Below are positions 1 through 8,743 of a stretch of DNA of 64,000 nucleotides, one piece after another. The notes beneath the pieces were generated by a model that did no database searches, was not told the origin of the DNA, and worked only from the letters and a program-made list of their open reading frames with translations. Source of the stretch: JBEVJK01 sp963791325 (GTDB taxonomy: Bacteria; Pseudomonadota; Alphaproteobacteria; Rhizobiales; Rhizobiaceae). Positions within the stretch are counted from its first letter, which is position 1; each line of letters begins with the position of its first letter. The stretch covers positions 310,001 through 374,000 of the forward strand of contig CAWBRU010000018.1 in the NCBI GenBank assembly GCA_963791325.1. Reading direction: 5' to 3'. The position numbers and the translations under genes are program-made.

Positions 1-264
1 GCCCGCCATCACCACATGCGTGATGCGCTGCCGCTTGAGCAGCGGCAACAGCTCGCTGAAGGCTTCGATCGGCAGCTTGACCTGCTCGAGGCGGTCGTAA
101 GCGCCCGGCAAGTGGGTCTCGCCATCGATGGCGATCACCAAAGGCGGCGTGCCGGCGCGCTCCAGCCCTTCGGCGACCTCGACCGGCAAACGGCCGCTGC
201 CCGCGATCAGGGCGATCCGGTGACCTTTGCTGGGCTGAATGAGTGCGCCGTCAGTCCTCGTCAT
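1..264 (-). CDS. lpxI: LpxI, UDP-2,3-diacylglucosamine pyrophosphatase (partial, N-terminal part)
   Basis: About 88 N-terminal codons are present; the gene runs leftwards off the window edge. The protein starts MTRTDGALIQ and continues with IALIAGSGRLPVEVAEG, the glycine-rich opening typical of the LpxI (DUF1009) family. LpxI cleaves UDP-2,3-diacylglucosamine to lipid X in the cytoplasm and replaces LpxH in most alphaproteobacteria. The ATG at 264 lies 14 bases inside the 3' end of lpxA, so the two are probably translationally coupled. The order lpxD-fabZ-lpxA-lpxI is the known alphaproteobacterial one, and lpxB would be expected next, outside the window. The family call rests on the N-terminal motif and synteny. 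Confidence 0.88.
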   Translation of the reverse strand, partial: MTRTDGALIQPSKGHRIALIAGSGRLPVEVAEGLERAGTPPLVIAIDGETHLPGAYDRLEQVKLPIEAFSELLPLLKRQRITHVVMAG

Positions 265-1078
265 CCGCACCGTCATCGCTGAGCGGGCCGGCGGCTGGAA
301 GGGTGAACTGGCGTTTGCCGCGCTCCTCCATGAAATCGATGATCTTGCCGACCAGCTCGAACTCGGCGAATTCGAGCCTGGCGCGGGCGAGGTTCTGAGC
401 GAGCGGCTGGCTGCGGTCGAAGATCATCCGATAAGCCTTGCGCACGGCGTGGATTTCCGCCCGCGACCGTCCCGAACGCTTCATGCCGATGATGTTCAGC
501 CCACGCAGCTCGGCGCGATTGCCCGCTACCATGCCGTAGGGGATGACGTCGCCGAGCACGGCCGAACAGCCGGCCACGAAGGCACCGTCGCCGATCCGCA
601 CGAACTGATGCAGCGCCGTCAGCCCGCCGATATTGACGTGATCGCCGATGTCGCAATGGCCGGCGAGCGTGGCGGCATTGGCGAAGGTCGCATTGGTGCC
701 GATCACACAGTCATGGGCGATATGGGTGTAGGCGAGGAACGTGCCGTTGTCGCCGACGACGGTTTCGCCGCGGCTGATATCGGAGCCGGTGTGGATGGTG
801 ACCGCCTCGCGGATGGTGCAGTTCCGGCCGATGCGGAGCGTGGTGCGCCCGCCCTTGTGTCTGGCGTTCTGCGGCGGCGCCCCGAGCACGGCCTGAGGGA
901 AGACCTTGCAGCCTGCGCCGATCGTGGTCGCCCCCAGAACGGTGACGTGACCGACAAGCTCCACCCCGTCGCCGATCACGGCTTCGGCGCCGATGTGGCA
1001 GAACGGGCCGATCCGCACCCCGGTACCAAGCTCGGCACCGGCCTCGACGACGGTCATCGGGTGGATCAGCGTCTCCAT
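251..1078 (-). CDS. lpxA: LpxA, acyl-ACP--UDP-N-acetylglucosamine O-acyltransferase
   Basis: This 275-residue protein catalyses the first step of lipid A synthesis, adding a 3-hydroxyacyl chain from ACP to UDP-GlcNAc. The first ~190 residues are imperfect hexapeptide repeats (GTGVRIGPFCHIG, AEAVIGDGV) that fold into a left-handed beta helix. The catalytic His is expected in the AHDCVIGTN stretch near residue 122. The rest is the helical C-terminal tail. Length fits the family (~260-280). It lies 8 bases downstream of fabZ and overlaps lpxI, so it belongs to the lpxD-fabZ-lpxA-lpxI run. Confidence 0.96.
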   Translation of the reverse strand: METLIHPMTVVEAGAELGTGVRIGPFCHIGAEAVIGDGVELVGHVTVLGATTIGAGCKVFPQAVLGAPPQNARHKGGRTTLRIGRNCTIREAVTIHTGSDISRGETVVGDNGTFLAYTHIAHDCVIGTNATFANAATLAGHCDIGDHVNIGGLTALHQFVRIGDGAFVAGCSAVLGDVIPYGMVAGNRAELRGLNIIGMKRSGRSRAEIHAVRKAYRMIFDRSQPLAQNLARARLEFAEFELVGKIIDFMEERGKRQFTLPAAGPLSDDGADDED

Positions 1079-1086
1079 CGCGGCTG

Positions 1087-1557
1087 TCAGCTCGCCGGCT
1101 TGGGCGAGATCATCGCCGAGATCTCGGCTTCGGCCGCCTTGGTGCCGTCGACGATGCCCTCGCAGGCGAAGCGCCAGATATTGCCGCGCCGCTTGATCTT
1201 CCTGACATGCAGTTCGAGCCGGTCACCCGGCATCACCGGGCGGCGGAACTTGGCGTTGTCGATGGTCATGAAATAAACCAGCGACGGCTTGTCGGAGCCG
1301 GTTTCGCGCAGGCAGATGACCCCTGCGGTCTGCGCCATCGCTTCGATGATCAGCACGCCCGGCATGACCGGCTGATCTGGGAAATGGCCTTGGAAATGCG
1401 GCTCGTTGACCGTCACGTTCTTGATGCCGACGGCCGAATTGTCGCCGTCGATGTCGATCACCCGATCAACCAGCAGGAAAGGGTACCGGTGCGGGAGAAG
1501 CTTCATCAGCTGCAGGATGTCGACCGCCTCCAGAACGGTCTCGGCATTGTCAGCCAT
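1087..1557 (-). CDS. fabZ: FabZ, 3-hydroxyacyl-ACP dehydratase
   Basis: This 156-residue hot-dog-fold enzyme dehydrates 3-hydroxyacyl-ACP in type II fatty acid synthesis and competes with LpxA and LpxD for the same hydroxyacyl-ACP pool. It has the family motifs LPHRYPFLLVDRV near residue 21 and GHFPDQPVMPG, with the catalytic pair expected to be His58 and Glu72. The start ATG at 1557 overlaps the lpxD stop by 8 bases. Its place between lpxD and lpxA is conserved across proteobacteria. Confidence 0.96.
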   Translation of the reverse strand: MADNAETVLEAVDILQLMKLLPHRYPFLLVDRVIDIDGDNSAVGIKNVTVNEPHFQGHFPDQPVMPGVLIIEAMAQTAGVICLRETGSDKPSLVYFMTIDNAKFRRPVMPGDRLELHVRKIKRRGNIWRFACEGIVDGTKAAEAEISAMISPKPAS

Positions 1558-2602
1558 GCGGTTCGCCCCTCTTGGGTTTGGACAGCCCCCTGATCGCCGC
1601 CACCTCGCGGAAGAACTCGCGAATCGGGCGCGCCGGCGAACCTGCCCAACGCTCGCCTTGAGGGATGTCGTGCATCAGGCCGGACGACGCGGCAACCTGA
1701 GCGAACGATCCGATCGAGATATGGTCGGCGATGCCGACGCGACCGCCGAGCATGACGAAGTCGCCAAGCGTGACCGAGCCCGACAGGCCGCAATGGCCGG
1801 CGATGATGCAGCCGCGCCCGATGCGTACATTGTGGGCGATCTGGACCAGATTGTCGATCTTGGTGCCCTCCCCGATCACCGTATCGCTCATGGCGCCGCG
1901 ATCGATGGTAGTGTTGGCGCCGATCTCGACGTCGTCCTGGATCACGACCCGGCCGATCTGCGGGATCCGCTCCGGCCCTTTGGCCCCGCCGACGAAGCCG
2001 AAGCCGTCCTGGCCGACCTGGGCGCCGCCATGGATCACCACCCGGTTGCCGATCAGGGCGTATTGCACCGAGACGTTGGGCCCGATGAAGCAGTCGCGGC
2101 CGATCTGGGTGTCCGTCCCGACAACGGCATTCGGCGCGACGACCGTGCCGCTGCCCACCGCCGCCCCCGGACCGATCGATGCGCCGGCCTCGATAGTGGC
2201 GCCGTCCTCGACCACCGCGCCGGGCGCGAGATAGGCCTTGGGCGAAATGCCGGTCTGGCCGGTCAGCGATTTGGGGATGGCGGCGGCGGGGTGGAGCAGT
2301 CGGCCCACCAAAGCGAACGCCTGCTGCGGCCGCGGCGTGACCAGGATGGCAATGCCTTTCGGCACCTTCTTGACGGCGTCCTCGGTGCACAGCACGGCTG
2401 CCGCCCGCTGTCCCTTGAGCAGGTTGGCGTTCTTCTGCCCCTCGACAAAGATCAGCATGCCCTCGCCCCCCGAGGTCGCCGATGCGATGCCGCTGACCTC
2501 GACCGCCGCCGTGGCCGGATCGAGCAATTGGGCGCCGGTCAGTGATGCAATCTCAGCGGCGGAATACCGACGAGCTGGCACAAAAAAGACCGGGTCTGTC
2601 AT
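1550..2602 (-). CDS. lpxD: LpxD, UDP-3-O-acylglucosamine N-acyltransferase
   Basis: This 350-residue enzyme adds the second 3-hydroxyacyl chain to the lipid A precursor. An N-terminal uridine-binding domain (to about residue 110) is followed by a long hexapeptide-repeat beta helix (GAVVEDGATIEAGASIGPG and similar) and a C-terminal helix. The catalytic His is expected in the AHNVRIGRG segment. It sits 51 bases downstream of bamA and overlaps fabZ. Length agrees with alphaproteobacterial LpxD. Confidence 0.95.
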   Translation of the reverse strand: MTDPVFFVPARRYSAAEIASLTGAQLLDPATAAVEVSGIASATSGGEGMLIFVEGQKNANLLKGQRAAAVLCTEDAVKKVPKGIAILVTPRPQQAFALVGRLLHPAAAIPKSLTGQTGISPKAYLAPGAVVEDGATIEAGASIGPGAAVGSGTVVAPNAVVGTDTQIGRDCFIGPNVSVQYALIGNRVVIHGGAQVGQDGFGFVGGAKGPERIPQIGRVVIQDDVEIGANTTIDRGAMSDTVIGEGTKIDNLVQIAHNVRIGRGCIIAGHCGLSGSVTLGDFVMLGGRVGIADHISIGSFAQVAASSGLMHDIPQGERWAGSPARPIREFFREVAAIRGLSKPKRGEPHG

Positions 2603-2653
2603 TTGAACCTTTTGTTCCGGGCCGGGGGTGCCCGGAAGCAGGGTACTCGCTGC

Positions 2654-5023
2654 CTAGAAACGGGTCGAGATGCCGAAATTGAAGTTCTGCACCTGGTCAT
2701 TCTCCTGCTTGAGGACAGGCACGGCGTAGTCAACCCGCAGCGGTCCGAACGGCGAGGACCAGATCAGACCGGCGCCGACCGAGGCGCGCCACAATCCCGA
2801 GACGCCTTGCACCGGCGGGTCGAGTTCGATGCCGCTGCCGTAGAGTGTGGCGGCGTCGGCAAAGAGGGCGCCCTTGAGCCCGAAATTCTCGGGAATGAGC
2901 GGCATCGGGAACTGAGCCTCGGCCGAAGCGTGGAAATAGGTCGTGCCGCCGAGGTGATCGCCGCTCACCGGGTCGTACGGGCCGATGCCGTTGTATTCGA
3001 AGCCGCGGATCATCCGATCTGAATTCTTGAACTGGTCGAAGACGCGCAGCTCGTTCTCGGCGGTGTTGTCGATATAGCCGGCACCGCCGGTCAAGAGGCC
3101 GACGATGTCGAACTCCTCCGAGAGCGTATGGTAGTAGGTGCCGCGGGTGGTGAACTTGACGAAATGCGCATCGCCGCCGAGCCCGGCCACTTCGGTCGTG
3201 AACGACGCATAGAGGCCCGCATGCGGGTTCTTCATGTCGTCGATATTGTTGTAGAGGATGGTGCCGCTGACCGAGGACTTGATCCACGGGCTGTTCTCGA
3301 CGCCGTCGACGATGGCCTGCGAGACGTTGCAGCTGCCCGGATTGGTCACCACGCCGTCGACGAGGTTGCAGTTCGAATCCAGTTCGTACTTCTCTTGCGA
3401 CAGGTTGTAGGCAAGCGACGTCGAAATCGTCTCGGTGATCGGCAGGCCGAAGCGAATCGAGCCGCCGATGGTGTTGCTGTCGTACTCGTCGTAAGTGCGG
3501 GTCGACTTGAAGATGTCGAAGCCCGCAGAAATGCGCCGGCCGAGGAAATAGGGCTCCGTGAAGGACAGCACGAAGTCGCGCGAGTTCTGGCCGCCACCGG
3601 CGCCGAAGCGGATATACTGGCCGCGGCCGAGGAAGTTGCGCTCGGTGAGCGAGCCCTCGACCTGCGGTCCGGCGGTCTCGCCGCCGGTCGTGTAGCCGGC
3701 GCCCATCGACAGTTCGCCGGTCGACTTCTCGGTGACGTCGACGATCAACACGACTTCGTCAGGCTGCGAGCCCGGGGCGGTCGAGATCTCGACATTGTCG
3801 AAGTATTGAAGCTTTTCGAGCCGCCGCTTGGCGCGTTGGATGAGAACCTGATTGAAGGCGTCACCTTCGCTGACATCGAACTCGCGGCGGATGACATAGT
3901 CGCGTGTCCGCGCATTGCCGCGAATCTCGATGCGCTCGACATAGGTGCGCGGGCCCTGATCGATCGTATAGGTGACGGCGATCGAGTGGTTCTCGAAGTT
4001 GCGGTCGCCGCGCGGCGTGACCTGGGCAAAGGCATAGCCGAGACCGGCCACGTGCTCGGTGAGCGCGATGATGCTGTCCTCGACCTCCTTGGCGCTGTAG
4101 ACTTGGCCGGTGCGGGTCTGCACCAGAGAGCGCAGCGAATTCGGGTCGACGCCGGAGATCGTGCTCTCGACGTTGATGTCGCCGAACGTGTAGCGCTGGC
4201 CCTCATCGACCGTGACCGTCAGCGTGTAGGCGTTGGTCGAGGGGTCAAGATTGGCCGTCGAGGAGACGACCTGGAAATCGGCATAGCCGTGGTTGAAATA
4301 GAAGCGCCGCAGCGCTTCCTCGTCGGCCTTCAGCTTGGTCTCGTCGTAGATGTCGTCGCGCATCAGCACGGAAAACACGCTGGACCGCTTGGTCGAGATC
4401 ACCTCCGACAGACGGCGGCCGCTATAGGCGTGGTTGCCGACGAAGTTGATGGCCGCGATCTTGGTGCGGCCGCCCTCGTTGATGCTGTAGACGACGTTCA
4501 CCCGGCCCTGGCCGAGATCCATCACCTGGGTGGTGACGGTGGCATCGTCGCGGCCTACCCGCTTGTAGGCTTCGCGGATCGCCTCGGCGTCGGCATCCAT
4601 CGCCGCATTGGAAAACGCGCTGCGCGGCTTAAGCTGGACCACGCCCGAGAGCTGGGCGTCCTTGATCTTCTTGTTGCCCTGAAACAGCACCTGGTTGACG
4701 ATCGAGTGCTCGTCGACCTGCACCACCAGGGTCGAGCCGACCTGGTTGATGCGCACATCGGAGAACATCCCGGTCGCAAACAGCCGCTTGACGGCCTGGT
4801 CGATATCGGCGGGCGAGAAGCTCTTGCCCGGGGTGATGCCGAGATATTCGCGAATGGTGTTGTCGTCGACGCGCTGATTGCCCCGGACATCGATGCTGCT
4901 GACGACGGCGGCATACGCACTCTGGACGGCAACCAGCTGGCCGGCGAGTGCACCAGGCACCACCAAAGCCGCCGAGAGAGCCGCCGCTGACACGGCGTTC
5001 TTAAAACTCGAAGTTGCCTTCAT
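2654..5023 (-). CDS. bamA: BamA, outer-membrane protein assembly factor
   Basis: This 789-residue Omp85 protein is the core of the BAM complex that inserts beta-barrel proteins into the outer membrane. The chosen start, MKATSSFKNAVSAAALSA at 5023, gives a clean signal peptide ending near QSAYA and has a GAGAG-like ribosome site just upstream; an upstream ATG at 5095 would add 24 atypical residues. POTRA repeats fill roughly residues 35-370 (IDVRGNQRVDDNTIREYLG opens the first), followed by a 16-strand barrel. The protein ends in Phe (NFGISTRF), the usual barrel C-terminal signal. It lies between rseP and lpxD as in other rhizobia. Confidence 0.96.
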   Translation of the reverse strand: MKATSSFKNAVSAAALSAALVVPGALAGQLVAVQSAYAAVVSSIDVRGNQRVDDNTIREYLGITPGKSFSPADIDQAVKRLFATGMFSDVRINQVGSTLVVQVDEHSIVNQVLFQGNKKIKDAQLSGVVQLKPRSAFSNAAMDADAEAIREAYKRVGRDDATVTTQVMDLGQGRVNVVYSINEGGRTKIAAINFVGNHAYSGRRLSEVISTKRSSVFSVLMRDDIYDETKLKADEEALRRFYFNHGYADFQVVSSTANLDPSTNAYTLTVTVDEGQRYTFGDINVESTISGVDPNSLRSLVQTRTGQVYSAKEVEDSIIALTEHVAGLGYAFAQVTPRGDRNFENHSIAVTYTIDQGPRTYVERIEIRGNARTRDYVIRREFDVSEGDAFNQVLIQRAKRRLEKLQYFDNVEISTAPGSQPDEVVLIVDVTEKSTGELSMGAGYTTGGETAGPQVEGSLTERNFLGRGQYIRFGAGGGQNSRDFVLSFTEPYFLGRRISAGFDIFKSTRTYDEYDSNTIGGSIRFGLPITETISTSLAYNLSQEKYELDSNCNLVDGVVTNPGSCNVSQAIVDGVENSPWIKSSVSGTILYNNIDDMKNPHAGLYASFTTEVAGLGGDAHFVKFTTRGTYYHTLSEEFDIVGLLTGGAGYIDNTAENELRVFDQFKNSDRMIRGFEYNGIGPYDPVSGDHLGGTTYFHASAEAQFPMPLIPENFGLKGALFADAATLYGSGIELDPPVQGVSGLWRASVGAGLIWSSPFGPLRVDYAVPVLKQENDQVQNFNFGISTRF

Positions 5024-5159
5024 ATGGCTCTCAAAACCCTTGTTTCTCGTAGTCCCCACGGCGAGAAATCCGGACGTCGCGGCATGCCTAGCCATACCCT
5101 ATTAGCCGGATTTTCCCTACACGCAAGGCTTCTGGTTAATTTGCATTTACTAAAGCCGA

Positions 5160-5183
5160 AGGCGTGACATTCGGGTCACGCCT
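5160..5183 (-). promoter_or_regulatory. Hairpin in the rseP-bamA intergenic region, with possible bamA promoter after it
   Basis: AGGCGTGAC and GTCACGCCT form a perfect 9-bp stem around a 6-base loop. There is no strong T-run after it on the minus strand, so it is at best a weak terminator or an RNA-processing site after rseP. Downstream on the minus strand, near 5093-5126, TTGCGT followed after about 16 bases by TAATAG could be a bamA promoter. The 224-base gap is the widest between rseP and lpxA, which fits separate bamA transcription. Confidence 0.35.
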
Positions 5184-5247
5184 ATCGCCCAGCTTGGTAA
5201 ACAAGCTCTCAATCCAAACCCGGCAAGTGCTGAAATTCTTCATCATT

Positions 5248-6387
5248 TTAGCAACCGAACAAATCGTTCCAGAACACGAACCCCATGAACCCGATCACCA
5301 TCAGGAAGCCGACCCGGTAGACCATCTCCATGGCCCGCTCCGACACCGGGCGCCCGATCAGCGCCTCCAGACCGTAGAACGCCAGATGGCCGCCGTCGAG
5401 CGGCGGGATCGGCAGCAGGTTGAGGAAGCCGATGCCGAGCGACAGGGCGGCCACCAGCTGAACCAGCCATTCGAAGCCGAGCTTGGCCGCTCGGCCGGCC
5501 ATGTCGGCGATCTTGACCGGCCCGCCGAGCTGGCACTTGTCCTCCCGCCCCAGCGCGAACCGCTTGAGAAACGTCCAGGTCCGCTCCAGGCTATGGCCGG
5601 TCTCGAGCACGCCCTGGCCGATGGCGCCCGGAATGCTGTAGCGCACCACTTTGGGCTGGCCGAGCTGCGGATTGTTGACGACGCCGATGACCCCGACCCT
5701 GACGGTGTTGCCCAGCGCATCCTTCTGCTCGGTCGTCTCCGGAGTGGCCTTGAGCTCAACCTCGCGGCCGTCGCGCTTCATGACGAAGATCAGCGGATCG
5801 CCGGTGCGGCCGGAGACATAGCGCTGCACGTCCGCGAAGCTCGACACCGAATTGCCGTCGACGCTGACGAAGCGGTCCCCGGGCTGGAAACCGGCGACGG
5901 CTGCCGGGCTGTCAGGGCGCACCTCGGTCACGGTGGGTTCGGTGACCACCCGGCCGTAGACGGCGAAAAACACGGCGAACACCGCGATGGTGAGCAGGAA
6001 GTTGAACAGCGGCCCGGCAAATACGGTGGCCGCCCGCTTCCACACCGGCTGGGTGTAGAAGGCCACCGCGCGGTCGCCGGCGCTCAGCCGCGCGAGCTCC
6101 TCGGGGTCCGGCGTGCTGGTGGCATTGAGATCGCCGACGAATTTGACGTAGCCGCCGAGCGGGACCGCCGAAAGCTTCCAGCGCGTCCCATGCCGATCTG
6201 TGAAGCCGACCAGCTCGGGGCCGAAGCCGATCGAAAAGGCGGTAACGCCGATGCCGCACCAGCGCCCGACCAGATAGTGACCCATTTCGTGGACGAAAAC
6301 GACCACCGTCAGCACGAACAGGAACGGGATCAGCGTGCCGACCAGCAGGCTGTCCGAACCAAACGCATGTGCCCAAAAATCGGTCAA
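5248..6387 (-). CDS. rseP: RseP/MmpA-type site-2 metalloprotease
   Basis: This 379-residue inner-membrane zinc protease cleaves transmembrane segments of anti-sigma factors and remnant signal peptides. The HExxH zinc motif is visible as VFVHEMGHYLVG in the first membrane segment (about residues 30-41). A PDZ domain follows around residues 125-205 (RPDSPAAVAGFQPGDRFVSV), and the third zinc-ligand region NLLPIPPLDGGHL lies near residue 335. C-terminal hydrophobic segments complete the S2P topology. It lies downstream of cdsA with a 157-base gap and no dxr between them. Confidence 0.95.
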   Translation of the reverse strand: MTDFWAHAFGSDSLLVGTLIPFLFVLTVVVFVHEMGHYLVGRWCGIGVTAFSIGFGPELVGFTDRHGTRWKLSAVPLGGYVKFVGDLNATSTPDPEELARLSAGDRAVAFYTQPVWKRAATVFAGPLFNFLLTIAVFAVFFAVYGRVVTEPTVTEVRPDSPAAVAGFQPGDRFVSVDGNSVSSFADVQRYVSGRTGDPLIFVMKRDGREVELKATPETTEQKDALGNTVRVGVIGVVNNPQLGQPKVVRYSIPGAIGQGVLETGHSLERTWTFLKRFALGREDKCQLGGPVKIADMAGRAAKLGFEWLVQLVAALSLGIGFLNLLPIPPLDGGHLAFYGLEALIGRPVSERAMEMVYRVGFLMVIGFMGFVFWNDLFGC

Positions 6388-6544
6388 GAGCCGCCCTCAG
6401 CTCGCGGCGCCAGCCGCATCGAACTCGCCCCGGATCGGCCCCGCCGCGACGCAATCCCGTCGCCGACAGCGGCGCCTACCCGAACAGGCGCATCAACAAA
6501 GACAACTCCGTGGCGCCATCATGGCGCCCGCGCTCGCCATCGGC
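6388..6544. other. cdsA-rseP gap where dxr is often found
   Basis: This 157-base stretch has no convincing reading frame. It contains a small inverted repeat, GGCGCCA-tca-TGGCGCC at 6512-6528. In many alphaproteobacteria dxr, for 1-deoxy-D-xylulose-5-phosphate reductoisomerase, lies exactly here. No remnant of it can be seen. Confidence 0.6.
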
Positions 6545-7393
6545 CTATCCGCCGAAAAGCGTGTGAGCCGGATGCTCCACGCTGCCGCCCATCCAGCCGA
6601 TCAGCCAGAGCGCGATGGCCGCCGCGACGAGCCCGTCGACGCGATCCATGACGCCGCCATGACCGGGGATGATGCGGCTGAAATCCTTGACGCCGTTGCG
6701 GCGCTTCACCCACGACTCAAACAGGTCTCCCGCCTGCGACACGACCGACAGCACCACCGCCGCAGCCAACACGCCGATGCCGGCGCCGGTGCCGCTGGCC
6801 AGCGCCACGATCAGCCCGGCGACCACCCCGCCGACGGCGCCGCCAAGCGCTCCGCTCCAGGTCTTGCCGGGCGAGATCGCCGGCGCCAGCTTCGCCCCGC
6901 CGACGGCCCGGCCGACGAAATAGGCGAAGATGTCGGTCGCCCACACCACCGCGAACAGAAACAGGGTAGCAAGCAAGCCGGACTGATCGCTGTCCCTGAC
7001 GAGCGCCAAAGCGAGGCCGGAAAGCATCGCATAGGCAAGGCCGGCCGATTCCCAGGCGCCGCGGCGGCGCCACAGCGCGGCCGCCGCGCAGAGCGCAGCG
7101 AACCCGCCCGCGGCGGCCAGAAGCAGGGGTGTTGCCGATCCGCCCACAAGCACGGCCGCGAATGCCAAAACGAGAATATCCGGCAGCAGCCCGAGACCCC
7201 GGCCGACGCGCGGACGCACCATCCGGCTCCATTCGTAGAAGATGGCGACCGCGATCGCCGCCGCCAGCAGCCGGAAAACGATGCCGTCGAGCAGGGTGAC
7301 GGCAAGCACGCCGACGCCGAGCAGAACGGCCGAGATGACGCGCAGCTGGAGGTTGGTCAGTTGGCGCGGCGGTGCCTCCGCATTGCCGCTCAT
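6545..7393 (-). CDS. cdsA: CdsA, phosphatidate cytidylyltransferase
   Basis: This 282-residue integral membrane enzyme makes CDP-diacylglycerol from phosphatidate and CTP, the branch point of phospholipid synthesis. Several hydrophobic segments fill the first 180 residues. The CdsA signature appears in two parts: SPGKTWSGALGG, then VKRRNGVKDFSRIIPGHGG followed by MDRVDG near the C-terminus. The start overlaps the uppS stop by 4 bases (ATGA), so the genes are translationally coupled. Confidence 0.95.
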   Translation of the reverse strand: MSGNAEAPPRQLTNLQLRVISAVLLGVGVLAVTLLDGIVFRLLAAAIAVAIFYEWSRMVRPRVGRGLGLLPDILVLAFAAVLVGGSATPLLLAAAGGFAALCAAAALWRRRGAWESAGLAYAMLSGLALALVRDSDQSGLLATLFLFAVVWATDIFAYFVGRAVGGAKLAPAISPGKTWSGALGGAVGGVVAGLIVALASGTGAGIGVLAAAVVLSVVSQAGDLFESWVKRRNGVKDFSRIIPGHGGVMDRVDGLVAAAIALWLIGWMGGSVEHPAHTLFGG

Positions 7394-8109
7394 GAGGCGA
7401 CGCCGTGGGCCGGAACGCCGCCGAAGCGGCGCTCGCGGGCAGCGAAGGTCGCCAGCGCCTCGGCGAAATGGTCGGGCGAGAAATCCGGCCAGTAGCAGGA
7501 CAGGAACACCAGCTCGCTATAGGCGGCCTGCCAGAGCAGGAAATTCGACAGCCGCATCTCGCCGCTGGTGCGGATGACCAGGTCGGGATCGGGGATCTCG
7601 GCGGTATCGAGGTAGGCGGCAAAGCCGGCGAGGTCGAGCGTGCGCGGGTCGAGGGTGCCGGCGGCAGCCGCCTCGGCCACCTTGCGGGCGGCGCGGACGA
7701 TCTCGTCACGCCCGCCATAGTTGAAAGCGATGATCAGGTTCATTGCGCTGTTGCCGGCCGTCAGCGTCTCGGCCTCTTCAAGCAAAACTTTAATGTCGCT
7801 TTCCAAGTTGCTGCGATCGCCGATAACTCTCACCTTGACGCCGCTTTGATGAAGCTCGGCAAGGTCGCGCCGGATGAACAGCTTGAGCAGCCCCATCAAG
7901 TCGCTGATCTCGGATTTCGGCCGTGACCAGTTCTCGGAGGAGAAGGCGTAGACAGTGAGCCAGGCAATGCCGGTCTCGCCGGCCGTACGGACGGTCTTGC
8001 GCAGCGCCTCGACGCCTGCCCGGTGACCGGCAAGCCGCGGCAGGCCGCGCGCCTTCGCCCAGCGACCGTTGCCGTCCATGATGATCGCCACATGTGCGGG
8101 CGTCGGCAT
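7390..8109 (-). CDS. uppS: UppS, undecaprenyl diphosphate synthase
   Basis: This 239-residue cis-prenyltransferase makes the C55 lipid carrier used for peptidoglycan and other surface polymers. It opens with the hallmark HVAIIMDGNGRWAKARGLPR, containing the catalytic Asp and substrate-binding residues. The C-terminal RTSGEMRLSNFLLWQAAYSE is the second conserved block. It lies between frr and cdsA in the usual order. Length is normal. Confidence 0.96.
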   Translation of the reverse strand: MPTPAHVAIIMDGNGRWAKARGLPRLAGHRAGVEALRKTVRTAGETGIAWLTVYAFSSENWSRPKSEISDLMGLLKLFIRRDLAELHQSGVKVRVIGDRSNLESDIKVLLEEAETLTAGNSAMNLIIAFNYGGRDEIVRAARKVAEAAAAGTLDPRTLDLAGFAAYLDTAEIPDPDLVIRTSGEMRLSNFLLWQAAYSELVFLSCYWPDFSPDHFAEALATFAARERRFGGVPAHGVAS

Positions 8110-8145
8110 CCGAATTGTGTTCCTGGCGCGGGAGGTGCTCCGAGC

Positions 8146-8706
8146 CTAGACCTGCATGATCTCGGCTTCTTTCTCGGTTAGCAAGCTGTCGATCGTGGAA
8201 ATCGTCTCGTCGGTGATCTTCTGGACGCGGTCGGACTGCGACCTATGGTCGTCCTCGCTGATTGCGTGATCCTTCTCGGCCCGCTTCAGATGATCCATGC
8301 CGTCCCGCCTGACATGGCGGGCGGCCACCCGCGCGTTCTCGGCATAGGTGTGGGCGATCTTGACCAGCTCCTTGCGGCGCTGCTCGTTGAGCTCAGGGAG
8401 CGGGATGCGCAAGGTGGTGCCGTCGACGATCGGGTTGAAGCCGAGATTGGATTCGCGGATGGCACGGTCGACGGCGCCGACCATCTGCTTGTCCCACACC
8501 GACACCGAGATCATCCGCGGCTCTGGCACGGAGACCGTCGCCACCTGGTTGATCGGCATGGTGCTGCCGTAGGCCGGCACCTGGATCGGATCGAGCAGAT
8601 TGCTCGAGGCGCGGCCGGTGCGCAGCGAGGCGATGTCGTGCTTGAAGGCGGCGATGGCCCCGTCCATGCGTCTTTGCAGGTCCTTGAAATCAACGCCGTC
8701 CGTCAT
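8146..8706 (-). CDS. frr: Frr, ribosome recycling factor
   Basis: This 186-residue protein splits post-termination ribosomes together with EF-G. The start chosen is the ATG at 8706 (MTDGVDFKDLQRRMDGAIAA), preceded by AAGGAGAAGG about 6 bases upstream; longer readings add unrelated residues. The conserved core is present (LRTGRASSNLLDPIQVPAYG, then LNEQRRKELVKIAH and the long helical hairpin to the C-terminus). It follows pyrH by 37 bases. Confidence 0.96.
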   Translation of the reverse strand: MTDGVDFKDLQRRMDGAIAAFKHDIASLRTGRASSNLLDPIQVPAYGSTMPINQVATVSVPEPRMISVSVWDKQMVGAVDRAIRESNLGFNPIVDGTTLRIPLPELNEQRRKELVKIAHTYAENARVAARHVRRDGMDHLKRAEKDHAISEDDHRSQSDRVQKITDETISTIDSLLTEKEAEIMQV

Positions 8707-8743
8707 CGTCCTTCTCCTTGCTGCCCGTCTTCCAACTCCGCGC

